This document shows positions 35,004-44,257 of a stretch of DNA of 64,000 nt, in pieces; positions within the stretch are counted from its first letter, which is position 1, and every line of letters starts with the position of its first letter. The DNA comes from Chitinophagaceae bacterium (GTDB lineage: Bacteria > Bacteroidota > Bacteroidia > Chitinophagales > Chitinophagaceae). The translations under genes and the position numbers were made by a program. The stretch lies in NCBI GenBank assembly GCA_016715365.1, contig JADKAM010000001.1, forward strand, positions 992,001-1,056,000. The letters are read 5' to 3'. The notes below the pieces were generated by a model. That model was not told the origin of the DNA. It did not search any database and was given only the letters and a program-made list of their open reading frames with translations.

Positions 35004-36941
35004 TTATAACTTCCCGTCTTTTATTTCCTCCACAACCCCGGGATCAAGCAATGTTGTTGTATCACCTAAATTGGAAGTTTCTCCTTCGGCTATCTTTCTT
35101 AAAATGCGACGCATTATTTTTCCGCTACGGGTTTTGGGCAGGCCGGTTACAAACTGAATTTTATCTGGCTTGGCAATAGGCCCGATTATTTTAGAAACGG
35201 TCAGATTGATATCCAGTCGTGTGAGGTTTTCATCGCCATGGTGTCCGTTGTAAATAATGAACGCATAAATACCCTGGCCTTTTACATCATGTGGATATCC
35301 TACTACAGCGCTTTCCACCACACCTGAATGCATGTTAATGGCATTCTCTACTTCTGCAGTTCCAATGCGGTGGCCGCTTATATTTAATACATCATCAACC
35401 CTGCCTGTAATTCTATAATTACCTTCAGCATCTTTTAATGCACCATCGCCTGTAAAATATAAATTGGGGTAAGTGGCAAAATAATTGGTGCGGCAACGTT
35501 CATGATCACCCCAGGTAGTTCTTAAAATACCAGGCCATGGCGCTTTAATACAAAGGTTACCTTTCATGATACCATTCTCATCTTTCTCTGTTATTTCATT
35601 TCCTTGCTCATCAACTAAAATGGGTTGTACTCCCGGCATTGGAAGTGTGGCCCAGCTTGGCTTGGATGGCGTTACACCAGCCAGGTTGCTGATCAAACAG
35701 GCTCCTGTTTCAGTTTGCCACCAGGTATCAATGATGGGACATTTTCCTTTTCCAATATTCTCATCGTACCAATGCCATGCTTCTTCATTGATAGGTTCAC
35801 CCACTGTGCCCAATACTTTTAGTGAAGAAAGATCTTTCCCCTGGATCGGGTCGGTACCATAACTCATTAAACTACGGATGGCAGTTGGTGCGGTATAAAT
35901 GCAGTTAACTTTATGACGCTCTACGATATCCCAAAAGCGTCCTGCATCCGGCCAGGTTGGAATGCCTTCAAACATCAGTGAGGTGGCGCCGGCACTCAAT
36001 GGACCGTAGACGATATAACTGTGTCCTGTAACCCAGCCAATGTCTGCTGTACAAAAATGTATATCTCCGGGTTTGTATTGAAACACGTTTACAAAAGTGT
36101 AATTGGTCCAAACCATATACCCAGCGCAGGTATGTACAACGCCTTTTGGTTTGCCCGTGCTGCCACTGGTGTATAAAATAAACAATGGATCTTCTGCATC
36201 CATTTCTTCAGCCGGAAAAGAGATCACGCCATCTTTTTCTATCTGTGATTCTGCATGCTCCATTTCATCTTCCCACCAAACATCTCTTCCTTTGATCATC
36301 GAAACCGGAGTTCTTGTTCTTGTATAAACAATTACTTTTTTTATTGTTCTGTTACCGATCAGTGCATCATCGATCACAGCTTTCAACGGAATATCTTTTC
36401 CGCCACGATAAGCACCATCGCAGGTAATGATAAAATCTGCCTGTGCATCATAGAGCCTGTCTGCAATACTTTGCGCACTAAAGCCACCAAAAATTACACT
36501 GTGAATAGCGCCAATTCTTGCACAACCCAATACCGCATAAGCCAGCTCGGGCACCATACCCATATATATACAAACACGATCTCCTTTTTTTACGCCATTA
36601 TTAACAAGCATTTGTGCTACCTGGCAAACTCTTTTGTGCAGGCGTGCATAGGTAACTACCCTTACCCTTTCTTCGGGGTTGTTGGGTTCCCAGATGATGG
36701 CAGGTTTATCGGCCATTGTTTTCAAATGCCTGTCAATGCAGTTTTCGGTAATGTTCAGTTTACCGCCGCCAAACCATTCAACCCGGGGTTCAGTAAAATT
36801 CCACTCCAGTACACGGTCCCATTTTTTTCTCCATAAAAAATTATCTGCAACAGATGCCCAGAATCCTTCCGGATCTTCAACACTTTTTTTATAATCACTG
36901 TTGTACTGTTCTAAATTTTTTATCTGATAAGGATATGACAT
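35004..36941 (-). CDS. acs: Acetate--CoA ligase
   Basis: 645 residues, the AMP-forming acetyl-CoA synthetase that activates acetate via acetyl-AMP. Visible: the P-loop-like FILYTSGSTGKPKGVVHT near residue 255, DIGWVTGHSYIVYGPL near 300, WWQTETGACLIS near 400, YFTGDGALKDAEGNYRITGRVDDVLNISGHRIGTAEVE near 500, and the acetylation-prone lysine in PKTRSGKIMRRILR near 610. Length and motifs are standard. It is divergent from a module with an InsA-like HTH gene, a porin, an MHS permease and an SLC5-histidine kinase, all likely serving uptake and use of a short carboxylate. Confidence 0.96.
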   Translation of the reverse strand: MSYPYQIKNLEQYNSDYKKSVEDPEGFWASVADNFLWRKKWDRVLEWNFTEPRVEWFGGGKLNITENCIDRHLKTMADKPAIIWEPNNPEERVRVVTYARLHKRVCQVAQMLVNNGVKKGDRVCIYMGMVPELAYAVLGCARIGAIHSVIFGGFSAQSIADRLYDAQADFIITCDGAYRGGKDIPLKAVIDDALIGNRTIKKVIVYTRTRTPVSMIKGRDVWWEDEMEHAESQIEKDGVISFPAEEMDAEDPLFILYTSGSTGKPKGVVHTCAGYMVWTNYTFVNVFQYKPGDIHFCTADIGWVTGHSYIVYGPLSAGATSLMFEGIPTWPDAGRFWDIVERHKVNCIYTAPTAIRSLMSYGTDPIQGKDLSSLKVLGTVGEPINEEAWHWYDENIGKGKCPIIDTWWQTETGACLISNLAGVTPSKPSWATLPMPGVQPILVDEQGNEITEKDENGIMKGNLCIKAPWPGILRTTWGDHERCRTNYFATYPNLYFTGDGALKDAEGNYRITGRVDDVLNISGHRIGTAEVENAINMHSGVVESAVVGYPHDVKGQGIYAFIIYNGHHGDENLTRLDINLTVSKIIGPIAKPDKIQFVTGLPKTRSGKIMRRILRKIAEGETSNLGDTTTLLDPGVVEEIKDGKL

Positions 36942-37001
36942 AACAATCGTTTTAATTTCAGACTAAAAGTATGAAACATTAAAAAGCGAAAGCATTAAAT
37001 G

Positions 37002-37037
37002 TTGCTAAATTGGTATAGTTTTGCTAAATAAGTATAG
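37002..37037. promoter_or_regulatory. Tandem 17-bp direct repeat, probable operator
   Basis: TTGCTAAATTGGTATAG (37002-37018) and TTGCTAAATAAGTATAG (37021-37037) are 19 bases apart start to start, identical at 15 of 17 positions, placing both on nearly the same helix face. They lie 61 bases before the acs start and 22 bases before the HTH gene, and overlap a TAGTTTTG -7 box (37016-37023) for the latter. A protein bound here could control both divergent genes. Confidence 0.5.
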
Positions 37038-37058
37038 CTGATGCTGTAAATTTATTTT

Positions 37059-37487
37059 ATGAAACAAATTGCCTGCCCAAAATGTAATAGCGAAGAATTG
37101 ATCAAAAGTGGTGTCGTTAAAGGACGGCAGCGGTTTCGCTGTAAACCCTGCGGATTTTCATTTACTGTTTTAAAACAAGGGAAAAGTATCGATCCTTACT
37201 ATGTTATTAAAGCGCTGCAATTGTATATTGAAGGGGTTACTTACCGCGAAATTGAGCGTATCCTCGGCATCAGCCATGTGTCGGTAATGAACTGGGTAAA
37301 AAAATATGGATTGAAGGCGCCGGAAAATAATAACTATCATCCCACCTACCAGGTGCTTACCCACACTGAAATGATGGCCCTTTTTGCAGAAAAAGATTTT
37401 CTGCAAAGTGCCGGTTGTATGATCACAGAACTGGGCGATAAATTTATGCTCATCAAATGGGAAAGGTTTAAGAAAAACAGCCTGTAA
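37059..37487 (+). CDS. InsA-like zinc-ribbon/HTH protein, probable domesticated regulator
   Basis: 142 residues. The N-terminal zinc ribbon (CPKCNSEELIKSG, then FRCKPCGFSF) and the HTH that follows (ALQLYIEGVTYREIERILGISHVSVMNWVKKYG) are those of the IS1-type InsA protein. The last ~50 residues are unlike InsA, no InsB or DDE partner is present, and no terminal inverted repeats are seen. I therefore read it as a captured DNA-binding protein acting as a regulator of the neighbouring acs, porin and permease genes; that role is inference from position and from the tandem repeat upstream. Confidence 0.65.
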   Translation: MKQIACPKCNSEELIKSGVVKGRQRFRCKPCGFSFTVLKQGKSIDPYYVIKALQLYIEGVTYREIERILGISHVSVMNWVKKYGLKAPENNNYHPTYQVLTHTEMMALFAEKDFLQSAGCMITELGDKFMLIKWERFKKNSL

Positions 37488-37599
37488 AAAAATATACTTT
37501 TAGCAGCGATATACTCCGCGATTTGTTTTTCATTTGTTTTAATCAACTTTTGAGTCATGATTTTTTTGGCAATAACGCCGGAACTCAAAACGATTAACG

Positions 37600-38886
37600 A
37601 TGAAAAAACTTGCTCAACATTCTTTTATTTGCTGCTTCGTTTTATTTTTCTCAATCTGGCAGAACGCAACAGCACAAACAGCACCAACCAAGCCGGCAGA
37701 CAATCCTGCTACCTGGGGAATTAAACTTTACGGCTTTGTGCGAAACGATATCATGTACGATTCAAGGCAACTGATATCGGCACGGGAAGGCGATTTATCA
37801 TTGTATGCAAAAGATAAATCTTTAGATGCGAATAGTAAAGATATTAATGCAGCACCAACCTTTCATATGCTGGCTATTACTTCCAGGCTGGGCGGTACCA
37901 TCACGGGGCCCGATGCGTTTGGAGCTAAAACATCTGCCATACTGGAAGCAGAATTTTTTGGAAATTTTGATGGCGGCATCAATGAATTCCGCCTGAGACA
38001 TGCGTGGGCAAAACTTGACTGGAGTAAAACCCAGCTTGCATTCGGGCAATACTGGCACCCCATGTTTGTAACTGACTGCTATCCCGGTGTTATAGATTTT
38101 AATACCGGCATGCCTTTTCAGCCATTCAACAGAAGCCCGCAGGTAAGGCTGACACAAAAATTAGACAAAGGAAATAAAATGTCATTGATTGTTGCCATGC
38201 TTGCACAACGCGATTTTGCCAGTGTTGCACCATCGGGATATAATGCAAATGATCCCATGCGCAACAGCACAGTTCCAAACATGCACCTGCAGTTTCAATA
38301 TAAGGATGCTAAATTAGTAGCCGGTGCCGGAGTAGATTATAAATCATTGCGGCCCAGGTTAAACTCAGGTACTCCTAATGTTGTATCTAATGAACGGGTA
38401 GGCAGCACATCATTCATCGGCTATGTAAAAGTAATTACCAAGCCGGTTGTTATTAAAGCAGAAGCTGTTATCGGAGAAAATTTAACCGACCATGTAATGG
38501 TGGGCGGATACCTGGGATATGTGGCTACGCCGGGAGCGGTAGAAACTTATGATGCTACAAAAACGCAGGCATACTGGATGGATATTACAGGAACGGGCAA
38601 AAAAATTGTACCCGGATTTTTTTTCGGCTATACCGCAAATAATGGAGCCAAATCGGGTGCCAGTGCTGCTTATGGAAGAGGCATTGGTGCAAGCGGAAGA
38701 GGAATAAAAAATATTTTCAGAGTATCGCCACGTGTTGAATTTATTTCGGGTAAATTTAAATTTGGTACAGAAATAGAATACACTGCCGCACAATATGGTA
38801 CATTTGGAAACAACTCGAAAGTAATAGGAGCAACAGATAAAATTAATAACACCCGGTTTCTTTTAGCAACAACTTTTTCATTTTAA
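37600..38886 (+). CDS. Outer-membrane porin (DcaP-like)
   Basis: 428 residues with a signal peptide ending near TAQTAP. The mature chain begins WGIKLYGFVRNDIMYDSRQ and shows GTITGPDAFGAKTSAILEAEFFGNFDGGINEFRLRHAWAKLDWSKTQLAFGQYWHP, typical of trimeric DcaP-type porins, and ends NNTRFLLATTFSF with a terminal phenylalanine as expected for BAM-assembled barrels. It lies between the HTH gene and the MHS permease, so it probably admits the same small anion or carboxylate. Confidence 0.78.
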   Translation: MKKLAQHSFICCFVLFFSIWQNATAQTAPTKPADNPATWGIKLYGFVRNDIMYDSRQLISAREGDLSLYAKDKSLDANSKDINAAPTFHMLAITSRLGGTITGPDAFGAKTSAILEAEFFGNFDGGINEFRLRHAWAKLDWSKTQLAFGQYWHPMFVTDCYPGVIDFNTGMPFQPFNRSPQVRLTQKLDKGNKMSLIVAMLAQRDFASVAPSGYNANDPMRNSTVPNMHLQFQYKDAKLVAGAGVDYKSLRPRLNSGTPNVVSNERVGSTSFIGYVKVITKPVVIKAEAVIGENLTDHVMVGGYLGYVATPGAVETYDATKTQAYWMDITGTGKKIVPGFFFGYTANNGAKSGASAAYGRGIGASGRGIKNIFRVSPRVEFISGKFKFGTEIEYTAAQYGTFGNNSKVIGATDKINNTRFLLATTFSF

Positions 38887-38906
38887 AATTTAAACCAACA
38901 ACTAAC

Positions 38907-40604
38907 ATGAGTAATAATATCAACTCAGAAAAAGGGATGGGCTTTATCATCGGGGCATCCTCCGTTGGTACGCTTATTGAATGGTACGACTTCTACATTT
39001 TCGGTATGCTTGCCACCATAATTTCCAAACAGTTCTTCCCTGAAGATTCAGGAACATCAGCCCTGTTGAGTACATTGGCCATTTTTGCAGCAGGTTTTAT
39101 TGTTCGGCCTTTTGGTGCATTGGTGTTTGGAAGGCTGGGTGATCTGATCGGCCGCAAGTATACATTTTTACTTACGCTTATTTTAATGGGAGGCTCCACA
39201 TTTGCTATTGGTTTGGTACCTGGTTTTAAAACGATTGGATGGGCGGCACCAATTCTTGTTTTGGTATTGCGTTTAATACAGGGCCTTGCATTGGGTGGTG
39301 AGTATGGCGGCGCTGCAACATATGTAGCCGAACATGCACCGGCAAAAAGACGTGGTTACTGGACCAGCTGGATACAGACCACGGCAACGCTTGGGCTGTT
39401 TCTTGCTTTGGGAATAATACTCTTTATCCGCAATAGCCAGGGTGTTGAACAATTTTCAGGCGAATGGGGCGGGTGGCGTTATCCTTTCTGGATCTCTCTA
39501 TTGCTGGTAATTGTTTCCATCGTCATTCGTATGCGTATGAGTGAGTCGCCTATGTTTGCGAAGGTGAAGGCCGAAGGCAAAACATCCGTTAACCCACTGA
39601 AAGAAAGTTTTGGCCACCGTGCTAATTTTAAAATGGTGCTGTTGGCATTATTTGGTGCTGTAATGGGCCAGGGCGTTGTTTGGTACACCGGCCAGTTTTA
39701 TGCACAAACATTTATTGAGAATATCTGCAAGGTAAATTTTGTTGACTCCAGGAATATTCTGATGATCGCCATACTTTTTGCAACGCCTTTCTTTGTGGTT
39801 TTTGGGGCATTGAGTGATAAGGTTGGACGAAAATGGATTATGTTGATCGGTATGCTGCTGGCAGTTTTTTCGTACAGGTTTGTGTATCAGACTTTTCTTG
39901 ACTACACCAATGTGGCTGCAAAAAGATCGATGATAGATGTTTCCAAAACAACCAAATCTGATGCGGTTGCAACTTTTGATGCAAAGGATAAAAAGAAAGC
40001 GCTCATCAGTGTAAAATACGATTCGGTGTATACCGATGGCGCTGTATATAGTTTTACCAAAACAGATACCCTTCATTTTGCCAGCGACTATGCCGGCAAC
40101 ACCGCATCCATTGCATATATAATAGCGAAGAAAGATAGCACAGCAGGATTGGATACCGTTTTGGTAAAAGCAAAAGCTGCAGCGGGTGTTACATTACCTG
40201 AAGGAGTTACTTATATCGCTGCAGAAAAAAAATCAGCAAAGCCAGGTGTAGTAATAGAAAAATCACTAGATAGCAATACGTTTTGGAAAATGGTGGGCTG
40301 GGTGTTTATTTTAATTCTGTTTGTAACGATGGTGTATGGCCCGATGGCTGCGTTCCTGGTAGAATTATTCCCAACCAAAATTCGATACACTTCTATGTCG
40401 TTACCATACCATATCGGCAATGGCGTATTTGGTGGGCTGGTTCCATTCCTGGGTACATTAATTGTAGAATTTACCAAAACAAAAGAATTACCGGGCGGAG
40501 ATCCGCTGGCCGGCTTATGGTACCCGATAGGTATTGCTGCACTATGTTTTGTAATTGGTGCAATATATCTGCGCAACCATATTGATGAAGATGTGATGGA
40601 TTAA
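38907..40604 (+). CDS. MHS-family MFS transporter with a large periplasmic insertion
   Basis: 565 residues. The metabolite:H+ symporter signature is clear: SSVGTLIEWYDFYIFGML, the loop FGRLGDLIGRKYTF, RLIQGLALGGEYGGAATYVAEH and SDKVGRKWIM. Relatives carry osmolytes, citrate, shikimate or short acids with protons. Between helix 8 or 9 and the last helices lies an extra soluble stretch of about 125 residues (~332-457) rich in Lys/Asp/Ala/Thr, absent from ProP or ShiA. It sits 20 bases after the porin and near acs, suggesting an acetate-like substrate by inference. Confidence 0.82.
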   Translation: MSNNINSEKGMGFIIGASSVGTLIEWYDFYIFGMLATIISKQFFPEDSGTSALLSTLAIFAAGFIVRPFGALVFGRLGDLIGRKYTFLLTLILMGGSTFAIGLVPGFKTIGWAAPILVLVLRLIQGLALGGEYGGAATYVAEHAPAKRRGYWTSWIQTTATLGLFLALGIILFIRNSQGVEQFSGEWGGWRYPFWISLLLVIVSIVIRMRMSESPMFAKVKAEGKTSVNPLKESFGHRANFKMVLLALFGAVMGQGVVWYTGQFYAQTFIENICKVNFVDSRNILMIAILFATPFFVVFGALSDKVGRKWIMLIGMLLAVFSYRFVYQTFLDYTNVAAKRSMIDVSKTTKSDAVATFDAKDKKKALISVKYDSVYTDGAVYSFTKTDTLHFASDYAGNTASIAYIIAKKDSTAGLDTVLVKAKAAAGVTLPEGVTYIAAEKKSAKPGVVIEKSLDSNTFWKMVGWVFILILFVTMVYGPMAAFLVELFPTKIRYTSMSLPYHIGNGVFGGLVPFLGTLIVEFTKTKELPGGDPLAGLWYPIGIAALCFVIGAIYLRNHIDEDVMD

Positions 40605-40630
40605 TTTTAATAACTTTAAAACATAATTAT

Positions 40631-40888
40631 ATGAACGCATTAAAAAAATACCTGGGAATAATCTGGATGCTGCTGTCACCGGCAATTGTAGGATTTCTGT
40701 TCTGGCAGGCTGCCGAAAAGATCGGCAAAGCATCCGAAGCAACCAAAGCAAATGTCACCCTGCAATGGAGTATCATTCTGATTATCTTTTTCCCGATATG
40801 TATCGGCCTGTTGATCTTTGGTTACTATGCTTTTAAAGATGCTTACGATCATCTTCCCGAAAGTTCGGCAGAGATTACAGATTATTAA
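40631..40888 (+). CDS. Small two-helix membrane protein
   Basis: 85 residues with two predicted membrane helices (about 8-27 and 45-68), short polar loops and an acidic tail (DHLPESSAEITDY). No family recognised with confidence. It starts 26 bases after the MHS permease gene and is followed by a strong terminator, so it is the last gene of the porin-permease unit and may be an accessory subunit of the permease. Confidence 0.65.
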   Translation: MNALKKYLGIIWMLLSPAIVGFLFWQAAEKIGKASEATKANVTLQWSIILIIFFPICIGLLIFGYYAFKDAYDHLPESSAEITDY

Positions 40889-40907
40889 ATCAGTAAGGTT
40901 TTTGACT

Positions 40908-40957
40908 GGATAACATAGTTTACCTAAATTGGGTAAACTATGTTATCCTTTTTATTT
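40908..40957 (+). terminator. Strong terminator ending just before the 69-residue membrane protein gene
   Basis: A perfect 17-bp stem (left arm GGATAACATAGTTTACC at 40908-40924, right arm 40932-40948) with a 7-base loop and TTTTTATTTT. It ends the permease unit. The next ATG (40965) follows within 10 bases of the T-tract, leaving no room for a separate promoter, so it may act as an attenuator between the two parts of the module. Confidence 0.85.
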
Positions 40958-40964
40958 TAACGAT

Positions 40965-41174
40965 ATGCAAAGCAAACTTAAACAGCAAAAATTAACCCTA
41001 TTCAGTGTTTTGTTGCTGGTGCTTTTTACTTTTCCATTTATTTCAGTTGCCAACAGGGTTTCGATGTTTGCCGGTATTCCGGTGCTGTTTCTTTATATTC
41101 TTATCGTTTGGATAATTACCATCATTGTTTTATACCGCATTGCTGAAGGCAGACAAAAAAAGCCGGATGAGTAA
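40965..41174 (+). CDS. Small membrane protein paired with the SLC5-kinase
   Basis: 69 residues from the ATG at 40965; two membrane helices (LTLFSVLLLVLFTFPFISVAN and FLYILIVWIITIIVLYRIAEG). Short DUF3311-like proteins of this build precede many sodium:solute symporter genes and overlap them. Here the stop overlaps the start of the SLC5-kinase gene by eight bases (ATGAGTAA), so the two are translated together. Possibly a stabilising subunit. Confidence 0.72.
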   Translation: MQSKLKQQKLTLFSVLLLVLFTFPFISVANRVSMFAGIPVLFLYILIVWIITIIVLYRIAEGRQKKPDE

Positions 41175-43877
41175 TAATATTGTTGCCATATTAAGCGCAT
41201 TATTTTACCTGGGCATTTTGTTCGGTGTGGCTTATTATGCCGAATACAGGTTGAAAAAGGGGCGCAGCATAATTAACAACGGCTATGTTTACGCTTTATC
41301 GCTGGGAGTTTATTGCACAGCCTGGACTTACTATGGAAGTGTTGGACAGGCATCTACCAAAGGAATAGAATTCTTAGCAGTGTACATCGGCCCTACTATC
41401 ATGGCTGCATTGTTTTGGCCATTGCTAAGAAAAATAATTCGCATTTGCAAAACCCAGCGCATCAACAGCATTGCCGATTTGATCTCTATCCGCTACGGAA
41501 AAAATTTCTCTCTTGCCGTGGTAGTTACCATATTGTGTATGGTGGGCATCATCCCGTATATCGCTTTACAGCTAAAAGCTATTTCGGGCAGCATGAATAT
41601 TTTAACGGCTACAGCAGAGGGAGGAATGGGATTGAATAATATTTTAGGAGATAATGCGCTGTACATTTCAGCCGTACTTGCATTTTTTATTATTTTGTTT
41701 GGAACAAGATCGATCGATGCATCCGAAAAACATGAAGGCCTGGTAGCTGCCATTGCGTTTGAATCCATCATTAAATTGGTAGCTTTTGTTGCGGTTGGAT
41801 TGTTTGTTACATTTGGACTTTTTAATGGCTTCGGAGATATTTTTTCCAAAGCGGCAGAAAATGATACGCTGAAAAAACTATTTCAGTTTAGTAAGGATAC
41901 GCCTTACACAACCTGGACGGGATTGATCCTGCTGTCCATGCTGGCCATTGTATTTTTACCCAGGCAATTTCAAATCGCTGTGGTTGAAAATGTAAAGGAA
42001 AATCATTTAAAAAAAGCCATCTGGGTTTTTCCTTTATACCTGCTGCTGATCACTTTCTTTGTGTTGCCCATTGCTTTTGGTGGAAGTTTGTTGATGGGTA
42101 AAAGCGGAGTTAGTGCCGATACTTATGTGTTGGCATTGCCCATGCATTATGGCGCCGGTTTTCTCAGTTTCTTCACTTTTATTGGTGGCTTTTCTGCAGC
42201 TACCAGTATGATCATTGTTGAAACAATCGCCATCAGTACCATGATGAGCAACAATATTGCAACACCACTTTTACTGGCTGCACAAAAATTTAAACCAAAA
42301 GGAGATGGTCAACTTACCCGATCTATTTTAAACATACGTCGCTTTAGTATACTGCTTATTATTGCATTGGCTTTTTTATACGATAAATTGGTTGCCCAAC
42401 ATTTTACCCTTGTTTCCATCGGTATGGTTTCTTTTGCTGCAGTGGCGCAGTTTGCACCGGCAGTAATTGGTGGTATCTATTGGAAAAATGCTTCGCAGAA
42501 AGGTGCTATGGCAGGCATTTCCATCGGATTTGTTACCTGGTTCTTTACTGCAGTTATTCCATCCATGGCCAGCACAGGTATTGTTGATATCGGTATCGTT
42601 AATAACGGCCTTTTGGAATTGAGTGGCTTAAACCACTTTCACTTTTCGGAATGGAAGGAATGGATTCTGTAACACATTGTTTTTTCTGGAGCATGTTATT
42701 TAACATAACTGCTTTTGTTGTTGTATCGCTCAACAGTAAAAAGTCAGAGCAGGAAATGTACCAGGCAGAAATTTTTGTTGATATTTTCCGATACTCCGCA
42801 GCTACTGAAACGAACGTGATGTGGAAGGGCACAGCCCATCTAACTGAATTGAATTCCCTGCTTGCAAATTTCCTGGGACATGAAAGGGCAGAAAAAATAA
42901 TCATGACCTATGCCCGCCGCAATAATATTTCACTGGAACAAAAGGAAGCCGACCCACGGCTCGTAACCTTTGCAGAAAAAATTCTGGCTGGTGTTATAGG
43001 TTCTGCATCGGCCAATATTATGGTGAGCAGCGTTACCAAGGCTGAGAAATTGAAAATTGATGAAGTGATCCATATCCTCAGGGAATCGCAACAAATGATT
43101 GAACTGAATAAGGAATTAAAAAAGAAATCTGCCGAACTGCAGAAAGCAACACAGCAGCTTACCATTGCCAATGAGCAATTGAAAGAAATGGATATGTTGA
43201 AGGATGAGTTCCTGTACACGGTAACACATGAATTGCGTACGCCGATTACTTCCATACGTGCCATGAGTGAAATTGTGCATGACAACACCGATATGCCCGA
43301 AGAACAACGGCAGGTTTTCCTGGGCAATGTTATTAAAGAAACAGAAAGGTTAAGTCATTTGATAACCCAGGTGCTAAACCTGGAACGGTATGAAAGCGGA
43401 AGACAACAGTTGAACCTTAACCCGGTATTGCTGAATGTACTTATAAAAGACAGCATTCATTCGCTGCAGCCACTGGCAGATGAAAAGAAGATAGTGATTC
43501 AGGAACAGATTCCGGATTCCATGTTCCTGGTGCGTTGCGATGCAGATCTGTTGCAGCAGGTGCTGAACAACCTTTTATCAAACGCTATAAAATTTGTTGA
43601 TGCAGGTACGGGCAAAATAAAAATTTCGGTACACAGCAGTGATGATGAATTGCAGGTTTGGGTAGAAGATAATGGCCACGGTATTCAGCCTGAATTGCAG
43701 GAACTGGTATTTGATAAATTTTTCCAGGCTAAAAATCAAACCTTAAAAAAACCACATGGCAGCGGACTGGGCCTTGCTATCTGCAAAAAAATAATTGATA
43801 TGCATCAGGGCAAAATATGGGTAGAGAGTGCAGAAGGTAAAGGTTCACGGTTTATCTTTACACTGCCAAACGGCTAA
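41167..43877 (+). pseudogene. SLC5-type sensor histidine kinase (CbrA/CrbS-like), frameshifted
   Basis: Two overlapping frames make one protein of ~903 residues. Frame 1 (41167-42672) is a sodium:solute symporter domain with 12-13 helices. Frame 2, ending at 43877, carries the kinase: a STAC-like linker, HisKA with HELRTP, N-box NNLLSNAIKF, G-boxes VEDNGHGI and GSGLGLAI. Upstream of its first ATG, frame 2 still reads EWLKPLSLFGMEGMDSVTH, which matches the conserved CbrA joint, so the shift is before that, in the T-run at 42611-42614: one extra T restores the frame. Likely a sequencing indel; a real mutation or ribosomal slippage is possible. In Proteobacteria such kinases control acs. Confidence 0.8.
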
Positions 43878-43882
43878 ACACG

Positions 43883-44257
43883 ATGAACAAGGCTTATAAA
43901 ATACTGGTAGTTGATGACGATCCCTACATATTGATGTCGCTTGAGTTTTTAATGAAGAAGAACGGCTTTGATGTGATGGTGGCACGCAATGGTACCGAAG
44001 CGCTGGACTTGTTGAATAAACAATTGCCTCACCTTGTTTTATTAGATATCATGATGCCGGATGTGGATGGTTACGAAATTTGTAAGTACATTAAAAGCAG
44101 TGCTACATTAAAAAACACAAAAGTCATCTTTATGAGCGCCAAAACAAAAGAATCAGATATAAAGAAAGGTTTGAAGTTGGGTGCGGCCTTGTATGTAACA
44201 AAACCATTCAGCACCCGTGAGCTGGTAAAACAAATAAATGAACTGCTGACTACTTGA
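43883..44257 (+). CDS. Single-domain response regulator
   Basis: 124 residues, only a CheY-like receiver: acidic pair in VVDDDPYI (D10-D11), phospho-acceptor aspartate in LVLLDIMMPDVDGYE (about D54), Thr/Ser in IFMSAKT and lysine in VTKPFS (about K105). There is no output domain, unlike CrbR or CbrB, so it must act by protein contact. It starts five bases after the SLC5-kinase gene and is surely its partner. The acs gene and its repeats are 7 kb away. Confidence 0.9.
   Translation: MNKAYKILVVDDDPYILMSLEFLMKKNGFDVMVARNGTEALDLLNKQLPHLVLLDIMMPDVDGYEICKYIKSSATLKNTKVIFMSAKTKESDIKKGLKLGAALYVTKPFSTRELVKQINELLTT

Noticed and set aside
36255..36836. 193-codon plus-strand frame opposite acs
   Set aside because: Shadow of acs; composition (many Ile, Cys, Asn, His) is typical for antisense frames.
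37059..37487. A complete insertion sequence of IS1 type
   Set aside because: No InsB, no terminal inverted repeats and no target duplication seen; only the InsA-like domains are present.
42609..42614. Programmed -1 ribosomal frameshifting in the SLC5-kinase
   Set aside because: C CTT TTG is a poor slippery site, no strong downstream stem is evident, and similar one-base losses occur in eno and the DUF4178 gene; an indel is simpler.
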